DNA of 64,000 bases from Rubellimicrobium aerolatum (lineage in GTDB: Bacteria > Pseudomonadota > Alphaproteobacteria > Rhodobacterales > Rhodobacteraceae), in contig NZ_JAGGJP010000001.1 of the NCBI RefSeq assembly GCF_017872975.1, positions 310,001 through 374,000 of the forward strand, in the 5' to 3' direction. Of this stretch, positions 6,986 through 16,008 are shown in pieces. Made by a program: the position numbers and the translations under genes. Position 1 is the stretch's first letter. Each line of letters opens with the position of its first letter. Under the pieces are notes generated by a model that searched no databases, was not told the DNA's origin, and saw only the letters and a program-made list of their open reading frames with translations.

Positions 6986-8214
6986 CCGCCCTGCCCGCCT
7001 CCGACCTCGCCGCTCCCGACGACCGCCGCGCGCGGCGCAACGTCCTCGTCCTCGTCGCCACGCAGGCGGTGCTGGGGAGCCAGGTGACGATGGTCTTCGT
7101 GGTGGGGGGGCTTGCTGGGAACATGCTTGCACCCGTGCATTGCCTCGCGACGCTGCCGATCTCGATGATCGTGCTGGGCGCTGGGCTGACCGCGCCGTGG
7201 CTATCGGGGTTCATGCAGCGGCACGGGCGGCGGGCGGGGTTCTTCGTCGGCGCGGCGGGGGGACTCGTGGGTTCGGGGCTGGCGGCCTGGGCGCTTTCGC
7301 TGGGGAGCTTCTGGCTGTTCCTGGCGGGGAGCTTCCTGACGGGGACCTACATGGCGGCGCAGGGCTTCTACCGGTTCGCGGCGACGGACGCGGCGTCGGA
7401 GGCCTTCAAGCCCAAGGCGATCTCCTGGGTGATGGCGGGGGGACTGGTGTCGGCGCTGACCGGGCCGCAGATCGTCAAGGTGACGAACGGGCTGTTTCCG
7501 GTGCCATTCCTGGGGACCTACCTCGCCGCGATGGCGGTGACGCTGGCGGGGATGTGGCTGTTCCTGCTGCTCGATCTGCCGGCGCCGCCCAAGGGCGAGG
7601 CGCGGACGGTCAAGGGGCCGTCCTGGGGCGAGCTGCTGCGGAGGCCGGCGGTCCTGGTGGCGGTGATCTGCGCGATGGTGTCCTACTCGCTGATGAACCT
7701 CGTGATGACCTCGACGCCGCTGGCGATCGTGGGCTGCGGATTCACGCCGGGGAACGCGGCGGACGTGATCTCGGCCCATGTGCTGGCGATGTTCGTGCCG
7801 TCGTTCTTCACCGGACACCTGATCGCGCGGTTCGGGGCGCAGCGGATCGTGATGGCGGGGCTGGTGATCCTCGCGGTGGCGGGGATGGTCGGGCTGTCGG
7901 GGGTGGAGCTGGGGCATTTCTTCGGGACGCTGGTCCTCCTGGGGCTCGGGTGGAACTTCGGCTTCATCGGGGCGACGGCGATGCTGACCTCGGCGCATTC
8001 GGCCTCGGAGCGGGGGCGCGTGCAGGGGATGAACGACGCCATCGTGATGGGATGCGTGACGCTGGCGTCGCTCGCCTCGGGCGGGCTGATGAACTGCGCG
8101 GGGGGGACGGCGGTCGAGGGCTGGCAGCTCGTCAACATCGCCATGGTGCCGTTCCTGACGCTGGCCGGAGCGGCGCTGATCTGGCTGGCCTTCCAGCGGC
8201 GCGCGGCGCGCTGA
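6982..8214 (+). CDS. Major facilitator superfamily transporter
   Basis: A 410-aa inner-membrane protein with about twelve hydrophobic segments and the loop-2/3 basic motif GFMQRHGRRAGFF, matching the MFS. The substrate is not evident. The ATG overlaps the cobB stop by four bases, so it is co-translated with corrin-ring amidation. That context makes a role in exporting or importing a corrinoid, a precursor or a counter-substrate possible, but no known cobalamin transporter signature is seen. It is followed after 2 nt by the convergent SQS/PSY-like gene, with no terminator between them. Confidence 0.85.
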   Translation: MTALPASDLAAPDDRRARRNVLVLVATQAVLGSQVTMVFVVGGLAGNMLAPVHCLATLPISMIVLGAGLTAPWLSGFMQRHGRRAGFFVGAAGGLVGSGLAAWALSLGSFWLFLAGSFLTGTYMAAQGFYRFAATDAASEAFKPKAISWVMAGGLVSALTGPQIVKVTNGLFPVPFLGTYLAAMAVTLAGMWLFLLLDLPAPPKGEARTVKGPSWGELLRRPAVLVAVICAMVSYSLMNLVMTSTPLAIVGCGFTPGNAADVISAHVLAMFVPSFFTGHLIARFGAQRIVMAGLVILAVAGMVGLSGVELGHFFGTLVLLGLGWNFGFIGATAMLTSAHSASERGRVQGMNDAIVMGCVTLASLASGGLMNCAGGTAVEGWQLVNIAMVPFLTLAGAALIWLAFQRRAAR

Positions 8215-8216
8215 GG

Positions 8217-8978
8217 CTACCAGCCGCCGCGCAGGGTGGCCCAGAGGAGGCGGAGGCGCTTCGGCCCTTCGGGTGGAGCGAGGCGGCCCTGGAGGGCGGC
8301 GTCGGGGTCGTGCCGGGCCGCCCTCAAGACCGGAGCGGCGAGGGTGGCGGCGCGGAGCGCGGGGGTGCCGGGGCCGAAGCGGGTGCGGCGGGCTTTGGCG
8401 AGCGCGGCCAGCGCGTCGGTCGCGAGGGCGCGGATGGTGGCCGGGGTCTCGTCGGCGAGGCCTCGGTTGCGGGCCGAGAGTTCGGGCAGCGCGAGGAGCC
8501 AGGAGGCGAGGCCGCTGGCGAAGCCGGCCTGGAGCGCGGCGGGGCGCGTGGGCTCGGGAGAGCCGAGCGCCTTGGCCCCGGCCCAGAGGAGGTTGCCGGC
8601 GGTGCCTTCGAGGTAGGTCCGCAGATCATCGGCCAGGAAAGGCTCGGCCTCGATGTCGCGGCGGCGGGTTTCGATGAGGGCGTCGAGGGGGGCAGGGTCG
8701 AGGCGGCTTTCGCGGAGGAGCTGGCCCAAGGGGGTCAGGACCTCGTGCGGGGGCGGGAGCATTCCGGCGGCGCAGGCGGCGACCTGATCGCGCCACCATT
8801 GCAGGCGCATCTCGGCCAGCATCGGCTCCCGCGTGGCCCAGGGGGCGCGGGCGATTTCGAGGTTGAAGGCGTAGAGCGGGAACAGGATCTCGCGCGCGGG
8901 GGGCGGCGCGGCCATGGCGACGCGGAAGCGGTCGGGGTCGCCGCGTTCGACCAGGGCGGCGCAGGCCTCGAGGCTCAT
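8217..8978 (-). CDS. Squalene/phytoene synthase family protein (NDUFAF6-like)
   Basis: A 253-aa protein of the trans-isoprenyl-diphosphate synthase head-to-head fold. It matches the short alphaproteobacterial/NDUFAF6 subgroup, with the conserved PLYAFNLEIAR, MRLQWWRDQV and GTAGNLLWAGAKALG segments. The two DxxxD metal-binding motifs of true phytoene synthases are not evident, so catalysis is doubtful; the mitochondrial relative is a complex I assembly factor, and a similar role is an inference. The ATG at 8978 overlaps the stop of citramalate synthase (ATGA), so the two are co-translated. Confidence 0.8.
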   Translation of the reverse strand: MSLEACAALVERGDPDRFRVAMAAPPPAREILFPLYAFNLEIARAPWATREPMLAEMRLQWWRDQVAACAAGMLPPPHEVLTPLGQLLRESRLDPAPLDALIETRRRDIEAEPFLADDLRTYLEGTAGNLLWAGAKALGSPEPTRPAALQAGFASGLASWLLALPELSARNRGLADETPATIRALATDALAALAKARRTRFGPGTPALRAATLAAPVLRAARHDPDAALQGRLAPPEGPKRLRLLWATLRGGW

Positions 8979-10603
8979 GCGGGCACCGGGGCGCGGTCGC
9001 GGACGAGCTTCCAGGTGATCGCGTCGATCAGGGCGTCGAAGCTGGCGTCGATGATGTTGGCGCTGACGCCGACGGTAGTCCATTGGCGGCCCTGCCCGTC
9101 CTCGCTGTCGATGACGACGCGGGTCACGGCCTCGGTGCCGCCGTCGGTGATCCGCACGGCGAAGTCGGTCAGGCGCATGTCGTCGATATAGCCTTGCAGC
9201 TCGCCCAGGTCGGCGGCCAGCGCGCGGGAGAGGGCGTGGACAGGGCCCTGGTCGGCCTCCTCGGGGGTGTGCACGTTCTCGTGGAAGCTGGTGATGCGCC
9301 GGGCGCCGATCTGGACGGTCACGACGGCCTCGGAGACGGTGACGATGTGGCCCTTGGCGTTGCGGCGGCGCTCGGAGATGACGCGGTAGCGGTCCACGTC
9401 GAAGTAGCGCGGCAGGAGGCCGAGCTCGCGACGGGCGAGCAGCTCGAAGCTCGCCTGCGCGGTGTCGTAGGCGTAGCCGCGCGATTCGCGGTCCTTGACG
9501 GAGGTGAGGATCAGCGACAGGCGCGGGTCGGCGGGCGCGACCTCGATCCCGGCGTCGTGGAGGCGGGAGCGGAGGTTGGACTGGCCCGCCTGGTTGGACA
9601 TGGGGATGATGCGTTCGTTGCCGACGCGGGCGGGGTCCACGTGCTCGTAGGTGGTGGGGTCCTTGGCGATGGCGCTGGCGTGGAGGCCGGCCTTGTGGGC
9701 GAAGGCGGAGCCGCCGACGTAAGGAGCCTGCCGCGCCGGGACGCGGTTCAGGATGTCGTCGAGGGTGCGGCTGGCCTTGAGGAGGCCGCGCAGAGCGTCC
9801 TCGGTGACGCCGGTGTGGAAGCGAGACGCGAAGGGCTCCTTGAGGAGCAGCGTCGGGATCAGGGTGACGAGGTTGGCGTTGCCGCAGCGTTCGCCCAACC
9901 CGTTCAGGGTGCCCTGGATCTGGCGGGCCCCGGCCTCGATGGCCGCGAGGGAGTTGGCGACGGCGTGGCCGGTGTCGTCGTGGGTGTGGATGCCGAGATG
10001 GGGGCCGGGGATGCCGGAGGCGATGACGGCCTCGACGGTGCGGGCGACCTCCCCGGGCAGGGTGCCGCCGTTGGTGTCGCAGAGGACGATCCAGCGCGCG
10101 CCTTCGGAGAACGCGGCGTGGAGGCAGGCCAGCGCGTAGGCGGGGTCGGCGCGGTAGCCGTCGAAGAAGTGCTCGGCGTCGAAGATCGCCTCGCGGCCAC
10201 TGGCGACGACATGGGCGAAGCTGGCGCGGATGTTGTCGAGGTTCTCGTCCAGCGGCACGCCGAGGGCGGTGCGGACGTGGAACTCGTGGGACTTGCCCAC
10301 CAGGGTCACGGCAGGGGTGCCGGCGTTCAGGACGGCGGCGAGAACGTCGTCGTTCTGGGCGGAGCGGCCCGAGCGCTTGGTCATGCCGAAGGCGGCCATC
10401 GTCGCGCGGGTCGCGGGGGCCGTGGCGAAGAAGTCGGAGTCGGTGGGGTTCGCGCCGGGCCAGCCGCCCTCGATCACGTCCACGCCGAGAGCGTCGAGGA
10501 CCTGCGCGATGCGGATCTTTTCCGGCGTGGTGAACTGGACGCCCTGGGTCTGGGCGCCGTCGCGGAGCGTGGTGTCGTAGAGATGCAGGCGTTCAGTGGT
10601 CAT
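8975..10603 (-). CDS. cimA: (R)-citramalate synthase
   Basis: A 542-aa HMGL-like enzyme condensing acetyl-CoA with pyruvate to citramalate, a threonine-independent route to 2-oxobutyrate for isoleucine. The N-terminus LHLYDTTLRDGAQTQGV and the metal-binding GIHTHDD are complete, and the C-terminal LeuA dimerisation/regulatory domain is present. The TQGVQFT variant after RDGAQ distinguishes the long CimA type from 2-isopropylmalate synthase (LeuA). An AAAGGAGG site lies 8 nt before the ATG at 10603. Downstream it overlaps the SQS/PSY-like gene. Confidence 0.9.
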   Translation of the reverse strand: MTTERLHLYDTTLRDGAQTQGVQFTTPEKIRIAQVLDALGVDVIEGGWPGANPTDSDFFATAPATRATMAAFGMTKRSGRSAQNDDVLAAVLNAGTPAVTLVGKSHEFHVRTALGVPLDENLDNIRASFAHVVASGREAIFDAEHFFDGYRADPAYALACLHAAFSEGARWIVLCDTNGGTLPGEVARTVEAVIASGIPGPHLGIHTHDDTGHAVANSLAAIEAGARQIQGTLNGLGERCGNANLVTLIPTLLLKEPFASRFHTGVTEDALRGLLKASRTLDDILNRVPARQAPYVGGSAFAHKAGLHASAIAKDPTTYEHVDPARVGNERIIPMSNQAGQSNLRSRLHDAGIEVAPADPRLSLILTSVKDRESRGYAYDTAQASFELLARRELGLLPRYFDVDRYRVISERRRNAKGHIVTVSEAVVTVQIGARRITSFHENVHTPEEADQGPVHALSRALAADLGELQGYIDDMRLTDFAVRITDGGTEAVTRVVIDSEDGQGRQWTTVGVSANIIDASFDALIDAITWKLVRDRAPVPA

Positions 10604-10824
10604 GGCGTGGTCCTCCTTTCTGCGGAGGAAGATCGCAGGTGGCGGTTAAGGGGATCTGACAGCAACGGGCGTTGCGTGGGGTGGGGGGTGCCGTTAACCG
10701 GGGGTGAGCGCGGTCAAGGGGTTGGGGGGTGTGGGGGTTAACGGGGGGGTGGCGGGGCGCGGAGCCGGAGGGCGAATCGGGGTAACGGGCTGAAGCCCGC
10801 CCTGGGGTTGGGGTGGGCGGGATA

Positions 10825-10850
10825 GAAAAATCTTCGTTCGAAGATTTTTC
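10825..10850. terminator. AT-rich inverted repeat between cysS and cimA
   Basis: A 12-bp perfect stem GAAAAATCTTCG / CGAAGATTTTTC separated by only TT, ending 17 nt from the 3' end of cysS (leftward). It is followed on the minus strand by the A/T arms of the stem itself, so it can act as an intrinsic terminator for cysS on either strand. The rest of the 264-nt gap (10604-10867) holds several GTTAAC/GTTAACCGGGG-like words and a short CGGGC-TGAA-GCCCG hairpin but no credible gene. The AT-rich stem is striking in this GC background. Confidence 0.6.
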
Positions 10851-10867
10851 GTGGGGGGCGCAGGGAC

Positions 10868-12325
10868 TCATGGCGCAGCCTCGGCGTCGAGGGCGACGAG
10901 GCGGCGGGTGTCCACGCGGGGGCCGGGGTGAAGGGTGATCCCGGCCTTGGACATCCGCACCTCCACGCCGGATTCGATCAGCGCGGCCTTGAGGCGGTCC
11001 ACGGCGGAGAAGTCCTTGGAGGTCATCGCCGCCTCGCGTGCGCGCGTGAGCGCGACCGTGAGACGGTCGAGCATCACATCGAAGGAAGACTGAGACGTGG
11101 TGCCGCTTCCAAATCCCGACAGTTCAAGAATTCCTCCGCCCGATCCGACTGCGGCAGGAAGTGTCCACCCTCGCAGGTCGTCGGTCAGGAATCCCATCAA
11201 CTGAGCCGATGCCTTGAAGACGACCGGATCAGCCGAGGCCAATCTGTGAAGTTCGCCGATTGCAGCAGGCGTATTCAGGTCGTCTGCCAAGCATTGCACA
11301 ATCTCCTTCGAAGGCTCGGAAACACCATCCACTTTCGAAGCAATTTCTCGCCATCTCCAGAGAGTAGAACGCGCCGTGTCAGCCTTCTCAGCGGTCCAAT
11401 CCATCGGCTTACGGTAATGCGTTCCCAGCAGAACGAAGCGGATGATCTCGCCGGCAACCGCCCTCTGTGTCCGAAGTTCATGGACGGTGAAGAAGTTGCC
11501 GAGGGACTTGGACATCTTCTTGCCCTCGACCTGCAACATCTCGTTGTGGAGCCAATAGCGGGCAAAGCCGCCCTCGGGGTGGGCGCAGCGGGATTGAGCG
11601 ATCTCGTTCTCGTGGTGGGGGAACTGGAGGTCCAGGCCGCCGCCGTGGATGTCGAAGCTCTCGCCCAGAAGCTCGAAGGCCATGGCGCTGCATTCGATGT
11701 GCCAGCCGGGGCGGCCCCGGCCCCAAGGGGAGTCCCAGCCGGGGGTGGCGGCGTCGGAGGGCTTCCAGAGGACGAAGTCGAGCGGGTCCTCCTTGAAGGG
11801 GGCGACCTCGACGCGGGCCCCGGCGATCATGTCGTCGAGGGAGCGGCCGGAGAGCTGGCCGTAGTCCTTGTAGGAGCGGACGCGGAACAGGACGTGGCCT
11901 TCGCGTTCATAGGCGTGGCCCCTGGCGATGAGGTCTTGGGTCATCGCGATCATCGCGCCGATCCATTCGGTCGCGCGCGGCTCGTGGGTGGGCCGCAGCG
12001 CGCCGAGGGCGTCCATGTCGTCGTGATACCAGCGGATCGTCTCGTCGGTGATGTCGCGGATCGGGCGGCCGGTGGCGGCGGCGCGGGCGTTGATCTTGTC
12101 GTCCACGTCCGTGAAGTTGCGGACGTAGGTGACGTGCGCCTCGCCGTAGACGTGGCGGAGGAGACGGAAGAGCACGTCGAAGACGACGACAGGGCGGGCG
12201 TTGCCGAGGTGGGCGCGGTCATAGACCGTGGGGCCGCAGACATACATCCGCACGGCCTTCGGGTCGATGGGCTCGAACGGCTCCTTGCGGCGGGTCTTGC
12301 TGTTGGTCAGGCGGATGGTCGTCAT
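10868..12325 (-). CDS. cysS: Cysteinyl-tRNA synthetase
   Basis: A 485-aa class Ia synthetase that charges tRNA-Cys. Zinc and HIGH-region residues are present in [18 protein letters not shown] near residues 28-45, the HECSAMA segment (with IECSAM) binds zinc, and KMSKSLGN is the KMSKS loop near residue 265. Length is normal. Codons for about residues 282-412 (11090-11480) are visibly less GC-rich than the rest of the gene and of the window, as if that segment was replaced by recombination; the frame is intact through it, so the enzyme should be functional. Confidence 0.95.
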   Translation of the reverse strand: MTTIRLTNSKTRRKEPFEPIDPKAVRMYVCGPTVYDRAHLGNARPVVVFDVLFRLLRHVYGEAHVTYVRNFTDVDDKINARAAATGRPIRDITDETIRWYHDDMDALGALRPTHEPRATEWIGAMIAMTQDLIARGHAYEREGHVLFRVRSYKDYGQLSGRSLDDMIAGARVEVAPFKEDPLDFVLWKPSDAATPGWDSPWGRGRPGWHIECSAMAFELLGESFDIHGGGLDLQFPHHENEIAQSRCAHPEGGFARYWLHNEMLQVEGKKMSKSLGNFFTVHELRTQRAVAGEIIRFVLLGTHYRKPMDWTAEKADTARSTLWRWREIASKVDGVSEPSKEIVQCLADDLNTPAAIGELHRLASADPVVFKASAQLMGFLTDDLRGWTLPAAVGSGGGILELSGFGSGTTSQSSFDVMLDRLTVALTRAREAAMTSKDFSAVDRLKAALIESGVEVRMSKAGITLHPGPRVDTRRLVALDAEAAP

Positions 12326-12543
12326 GGGTCGCCTCGCGGTGGGGCCCGCGGGCTTGTCTCGATCTCACCGGAGGAGTGCGACGATGCGGCCCGCGTGACG
12401 TGGAGTCAGCAGGGAATGAGGCAGAGGAGGATGCCACGGGTCGTCATGGCGGGCGGCATAGCAGCGCCCTGCCCCGGCGTCCATCGGATTCGGGCCATGG
12501 ACTCGGGCTGGATCGGGGGGCAGCGCGCCCCATGTGCATGGGC

Positions 12544-12810
12544 ATGAGCCGCGAGACCGTCAACCTCATCTGCGCCGAGCTGCCGGGGGCCGACAAGGTC
12601 GCGGGGCCCGAGGGCGACCTGTGGGCGCTGGCGCGCGAGCCCTTCGCGCGGGTGGGCGCGGTCGTGGAGGTGCGCGAGGCGGCGGGCTGGGCCGTCCTGC
12701 CGCCGCTGGACGATCACGCCGCGCGGGAGCGGATCGTGGAGGCCTACCGGCTGGTGCGGGCGTCGTTGCCCGCCGGGGTGCGGATCACTCTGGACCGGAC
12801 CAGCGGTTGA
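12544..12810 (+). CDS. Short MmcQ/YjbR-family protein
   Basis: An 88-aa protein beginning MSRETVNLICAELPGADKV, like the N-terminus of MmcQ/YjbR DNA-binding-like proteins, and ending IVEAYRLVRASLP, like their C-terminal helix. Compared with the usual 110-120 aa, roughly 25-30 residues of the central part are missing, so it is an internally shortened or degenerate member. Starts at 12532 and 12538 are also in frame (MCMGMSRE); I prefer 12544 because family similarity begins there. It ends 20 nt before the aminotransferase gene and is probably co-transcribed. Function of the family is not established. Confidence 0.6.
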   Translation: MSRETVNLICAELPGADKVAGPEGDLWALAREPFARVGAVVEVREAAGWAVLPPLDDHAARERIVEAYRLVRASLPAGVRITLDRTSG

Positions 12811-12830
12811 CTTCGCGCGGGGGCGGAGCG

Positions 12831-14045
12831 ATGCCCCGCGCCATGACCAAGCCATCGAAGCGCATCCGCGCCATCACCGGCGAGGGGTCGGACGGGTGGG
12901 ACCTGTTCTACCGCGCCAAGGACCTGATCCGGCAGGGGGTTCCCGTCGTCGAGCTGACCATCGGGGAGCACGACGTGAGGACCGATCCCGCCATCCTCGA
13001 TGCCATGCGCGAGGCGGCGCGGGCGGGGGCCACGGGGTATGCGTCGATCCCCGGCATCCCGGAGCTGCGGGCCGCCGTGGCCGAGCGGGTGGAGCGGGTG
13101 ACGGGGGTGGCGACCGGGCCCGCGAACGTGATCGTGACGCCCGGCGGGCAGGCGGCGCTGTATGCGGCGCATCAGTTGGTGGGCGATCCGGGGGACCGGG
13201 CGCTGCACGTCGATCCCTATTACCCGACCTATCCGGGCACGATCCGCGCGGCGGGGCTGGTGCCGGTGGCGGTGCCGGCGCGGGCTGAGGCGGGGTTCGA
13301 GCCGGTGGAGGCGGACCTGATGGCCGCGCCGGAGGCCCGGTCGCTGCTGGTGAACTCGCCCAACAACCCGACGGGGGTGGTGTATGGCGAGGCGACGCTG
13401 GCGGGGATCGCGCGGGTCGCGGTGGCGCGCGACCTGTGGGTGATCTCAGACGAGGTGTACGACAGCCAGATCTGGGAAGGGCGGCACCTTTCGGTGCGGG
13501 CCTGGCCGGGGATGGCGGAGCGTTGCCTCGTGGTGGGCTCCTTGTCCAAGAGCCACGCGATGACGGGAAGCCGGCTGGGCTGGATCGTCGGGCCGGCGGA
13601 GGCGGTGGAGCTGCTGTGGGACCTGTCCACGGTGTCGAACTACGGGATTCCGGGGTTCATCCAGGAGGCGGGGGTGTTCGCTCTAGCGCAGGGGGCGGCC
13701 TACGAGGCGGGGATCGCCGAGCCGTTCCGGCGGCGGCGGGGGATCACCCAAGGCGTGCTGGCGGGCCAGGACGTGGTGCGGGCCGCGCCGCAGCGGGGGG
13801 CGATGTATGCGCTGCTCGACGTGCGGGCGACGGGGCTGACCGGCGAGGGCTTCGCGCTGCGGCTGCTGGAGGAGGAGCGGATCGCGGTGCTGCCGGGGGA
13901 AAGCTTCGGGCTCGCGTCGGCGGGGCACGTGCGGGTGGCAATGACGGTGGAGGATCGGGCCTACGAGGATGCGCTGCGGCGGCTGGTGCGGCTCGCGGGC
14001 CGGATCGCGGCGCAGCGGGCGCATTTCCCGGCCGAGCTGGGGTGA
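12831..14045 (+). CDS. Class I/II pyridoxal-phosphate aminotransferase
   Basis: A 404-aa fold-type I aminotransferase. The PLP lysine is K240 in GSLSKSHAMTGSRLGW, with NSPNNPTG, the SDEVYD aspartate and the C-terminal substrate-binding arginine in GHVRVAMT all in place. The family is broad (aspartate, alanine or aromatic transaminases; arginine:pyruvate type also possible) and the amino acid specificity cannot be read from sequence. The ATG at 12831 is preceded by GGAG 3 nt upstream; an in-frame ATG at 12843 is an alternative. It follows the MmcQ/YjbR-like gene by 20 nt. Confidence 0.87.
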   Translation: MPRAMTKPSKRIRAITGEGSDGWDLFYRAKDLIRQGVPVVELTIGEHDVRTDPAILDAMREAARAGATGYASIPGIPELRAAVAERVERVTGVATGPANVIVTPGGQAALYAAHQLVGDPGDRALHVDPYYPTYPGTIRAAGLVPVAVPARAEAGFEPVEADLMAAPEARSLLVNSPNNPTGVVYGEATLAGIARVAVARDLWVISDEVYDSQIWEGRHLSVRAWPGMAERCLVVGSLSKSHAMTGSRLGWIVGPAEAVELLWDLSTVSNYGIPGFIQEAGVFALAQGAAYEAGIAEPFRRRRGITQGVLAGQDVVRAAPQRGAMYALLDVRATGLTGEGFALRLLEEERIAVLPGESFGLASAGHVRVAMTVEDRAYEDALRRLVRLAGRIAAQRAHFPAELG

Positions 14046-14075
14046 GGGCCGGCGCGGGGCCGGCCCTTCGGAGGC

Positions 14076-14705
14076 TCAGAAGCGGATGGAGCCGCGCAGG
14101 CCGATGGTGGTGACCTGCGTCTCGATGCCGGTGTCGGCGAGCTCGTCGAAGTCGTGGCGCAGGACCTCGGCGCCGACGTCGAAGCGGTCGGTGAGCTGGT
14201 AGCTGACGCCCAGGCCGTAGAAGGTGCCGTCCACGCCCTCGTCGTCGTCGAAGCCGTCGGAGGACAGCGTGGCGTGGGCCCAGCCGCCGGTGACGTAGGG
14301 CAGGAAGCGCCCGGCGTCGTAGCCGGCGCGGAGCTTGGCGCGGGCCACGCGGTCGAGCGTCACGTCGTCGGCGAGGCCGGCGTCGTCGATGGCGATGTTG
14401 CCCCAGTCATGCTCCAGCTCGGCGCCGAGGACGAAGCGGCCGAAGTCGCGCTGGTAGCCGGCGTGGAGGCCGGTCAGGTGGCCGTCGGCCTCGGTGTCGA
14501 TGTCGTCCGAGTCGAACTGGCCGTAGGACAGGTCGCCCCCGACGTAGAAGCCGGTCCAGTCGGGCGTGGCGGCGGGCGGGGTCGCCGTCACGGTGATGGG
14601 GGCCACGGGCGCGGCGGGCGTCGTGGCGGGGGCGAAGCCGGCGGCGAAGGCCGGCGACGCGGCGAGGAGGGCGGCCGCGGAAATGAGCGACAGGCGATTA
14701 AGCAT
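14076..14705 (-). CDS. Outer-membrane beta-barrel protein (Omp25/opacity-like)
   Basis: A 209-aa precursor with a clear signal peptide (LSLISAAALLAASPAFAA, cleavage near residue 22), a short alanine/proline linker, and an eight-stranded barrel beginning WTGFYVGGDLSYGQ and ending with the C-terminal phenylalanine required for BAM recognition. This is the alphaproteobacterial Omp25/Omp31 porin-like superfamily of small barrels, generally structural rather than pore-forming. It is monocistronic, divergent in context from the upstream aminotransferase end. A palindrome at 14829-14848 lies upstream. Confidence 0.85.
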   Translation of the reverse strand: MLNRLSLISAAALLAASPAFAAGFAPATTPAAPVAPITVTATPPAATPDWTGFYVGGDLSYGQFDSDDIDTEADGHLTGLHAGYQRDFGRFVLGAELEHDWGNIAIDDAGLADDVTLDRVARAKLRAGYDAGRFLPYVTGGWAHATLSSDGFDDDEGVDGTFYGLGVSYQLTDRFDVGAEVLRHDFDELADTGIETQVTTIGLRGSIRF

Positions 14706-14828
14706 TTGAGTCTACCTTTCTTGTCCAAATGGACGGGCCGGCCGGATGCGTCGGGAAGGCATCCTCGGCCCGTCCGAGGTATGTGCGGCAGGCGGGCCTT
14801 CAACGGAAGTCGGGTTTCCCCGACCTTG

Positions 14829-14848
14829 CTGTTGCAGGACTGCAACAG
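14829..14848. repeat. 20-bp palindrome between anmK and the outer-membrane protein gene
   Basis: CTGTTGCAGGACTGCAACAG is a 9-bp perfect inverted repeat with a 2-nt centre. It begins 4 nt after the anmK stop and lies 124 nt upstream of the outer-membrane protein ATG, both genes reading leftward. It could be an anmK terminator stem (7 bp with a 6-nt loop, no T-run) or an operator for the downstream gene. The very short spacer favours a protein-binding dyad. Confidence 0.45.
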
Positions 14849-14851
14849 GGG

Positions 14852-15949
14852 TCAGGGGCGGCTCAGGCGGCCCCCCGTGACCGGGCGGGGGACGCCGGTC
14901 GTGCCGGGCGCGGAGGTCGGAAGGCCGCGCCGGACACGGACGGCGAGGAAGGCGAAGGCCTGCGCCTCCAGCATGTCGCCGTCGAGGCCGACGGATTCCA
15001 CGGGGGCCACGTCGCAGGCGGCGCGGGCGGCGATCATCGCCATGAGGGTCGGGTTGCGGCGGCCGCCGCCGGTCACGAGGAGGCGGGCGGGCGGCGCGGG
15101 GCAGAGCCGGAGCCCCTGCCCCACCGCCGCCGCCGCGCAGGCGGTGAGGGTGGCGGCGGCGTCGGCGTCGGGAAGGGACTCGACGGCGGCCAGCAGATGC
15201 GCCCAGGCGTCGCGGTCGAGCGACTTGGGCGGGGGCCTGGCGAAGAAGGGGTGGGACAGGAACGCGGCCACGAGGGGCTCGGAGACGGTGCCTGCGGCGG
15301 CGAGGCGGCCGTCCTCGTCGCGGGGCAGGCCCCGGCGGCGGTGGAGGAGGTCGTCCACGGGGGCGTTCGCGGGACCGGTGTCGAAGGCGAGGAGCGCGCC
15401 GGGGGCCTCGGGGCAGTCGGCGCGGGGGTCGATCCAGGTGAGGTTGCCGACGCCGCCGAGGTTGAGGACCGCGAGCGGCTCGGTCGCGCCGATGCGGCGG
15501 GCGAGGGCCCAGTGGAAGAAGGGGGCGAGCGGGGCGCCCTGCCCGCCCTGGCGGACGTCCTCGGAGCGGAAGTCCCAGATGACGGGGCGGTTCAGGGCCT
15601 TCGCGAGCGCCGCGCCGTCGCCGACCTGCAACGTCCCCCGCCCGCCGGGGTCGTGGGCGAGGGTCTGGCCGTGGAAGCCCACGAGGTCCACGGCGGGGAA
15701 GCGGGACAGGATCTCGATATGCGCGGCCTCGACGACGCGGGCGGCGGCTTCGACCTCCTCGCCGTCCCAATGGCCCAAGGCGGCGCGGAGGGTGGCGCGT
15801 TCGTCGGGCGTGTAGGGGCGGTAGGCGGTGGGGCCGAAACCGGCGATCCGCTCGCCGTCCGTCACCAGAACCGCCGCGTCCACGCCGTCGAGCGAGGTGC
15901 CGGACATCGCGCCGAGGGCGGTAAGGGGCGCGGCGAGGGCTTCGGTCAT
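14852..15949 (-). CDS. anmK: Anhydro-N-acetylmuramic acid kinase
   Basis: A 365-aa cell-wall recycling kinase that converts 1,6-anhydro-MurNAc to MurNAc 6-phosphate with ATP in the cytoplasm. The AnmK start [12 protein letters not shown] (residues 13-24) is intact, followed by [22 protein letters not shown] and the C-terminal [14 protein letters not shown]-site segment. Length is normal. It is divergent from tyrS with only 59 nt between the start codons, the arrangement found across many alphaproteobacteria, so the two share a promoter region. Confidence 0.94.
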   Translation of the reverse strand: MTEALAAPLTALGAMSGTSLDGVDAAVLVTDGERIAGFGPTAYRPYTPDERATLRAALGHWDGEEVEAAARVVEAAHIEILSRFPAVDLVGFHGQTLAHDPGGRGTLQVGDGAALAKALNRPVIWDFRSEDVRQGGQGAPLAPFFHWALARRIGATEPLAVLNLGGVGNLTWIDPRADCPEAPGALLAFDTGPANAPVDDLLHRRRGLPRDEDGRLAAAGTVSEPLVAAFLSHPFFARPPPKSLDRDAWAHLLAAVESLPDADAAATLTACAAAAVGQGLRLCPAPPARLLVTGGGRRNPTLMAMIAARAACDVAPVESVGLDGDMLEAQAFAFLAVRVRRGLPTSAPGTTGVPRPVTGGRLSRP

Positions 15950-16008
15950 CTTTCCCTCCGGGGACGCGGGGCCTATAGACTGCGCCGACCGAATGCGGGG
16001 AACAAGCC

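Noticed and set aside
10593-10871. A 92-aa leftward frame between cysS and cimA
   Set aside because: It spans the AT-rich hairpin and low-complexity proline/serine sequence and has no ribosome-binding site or family similarity.
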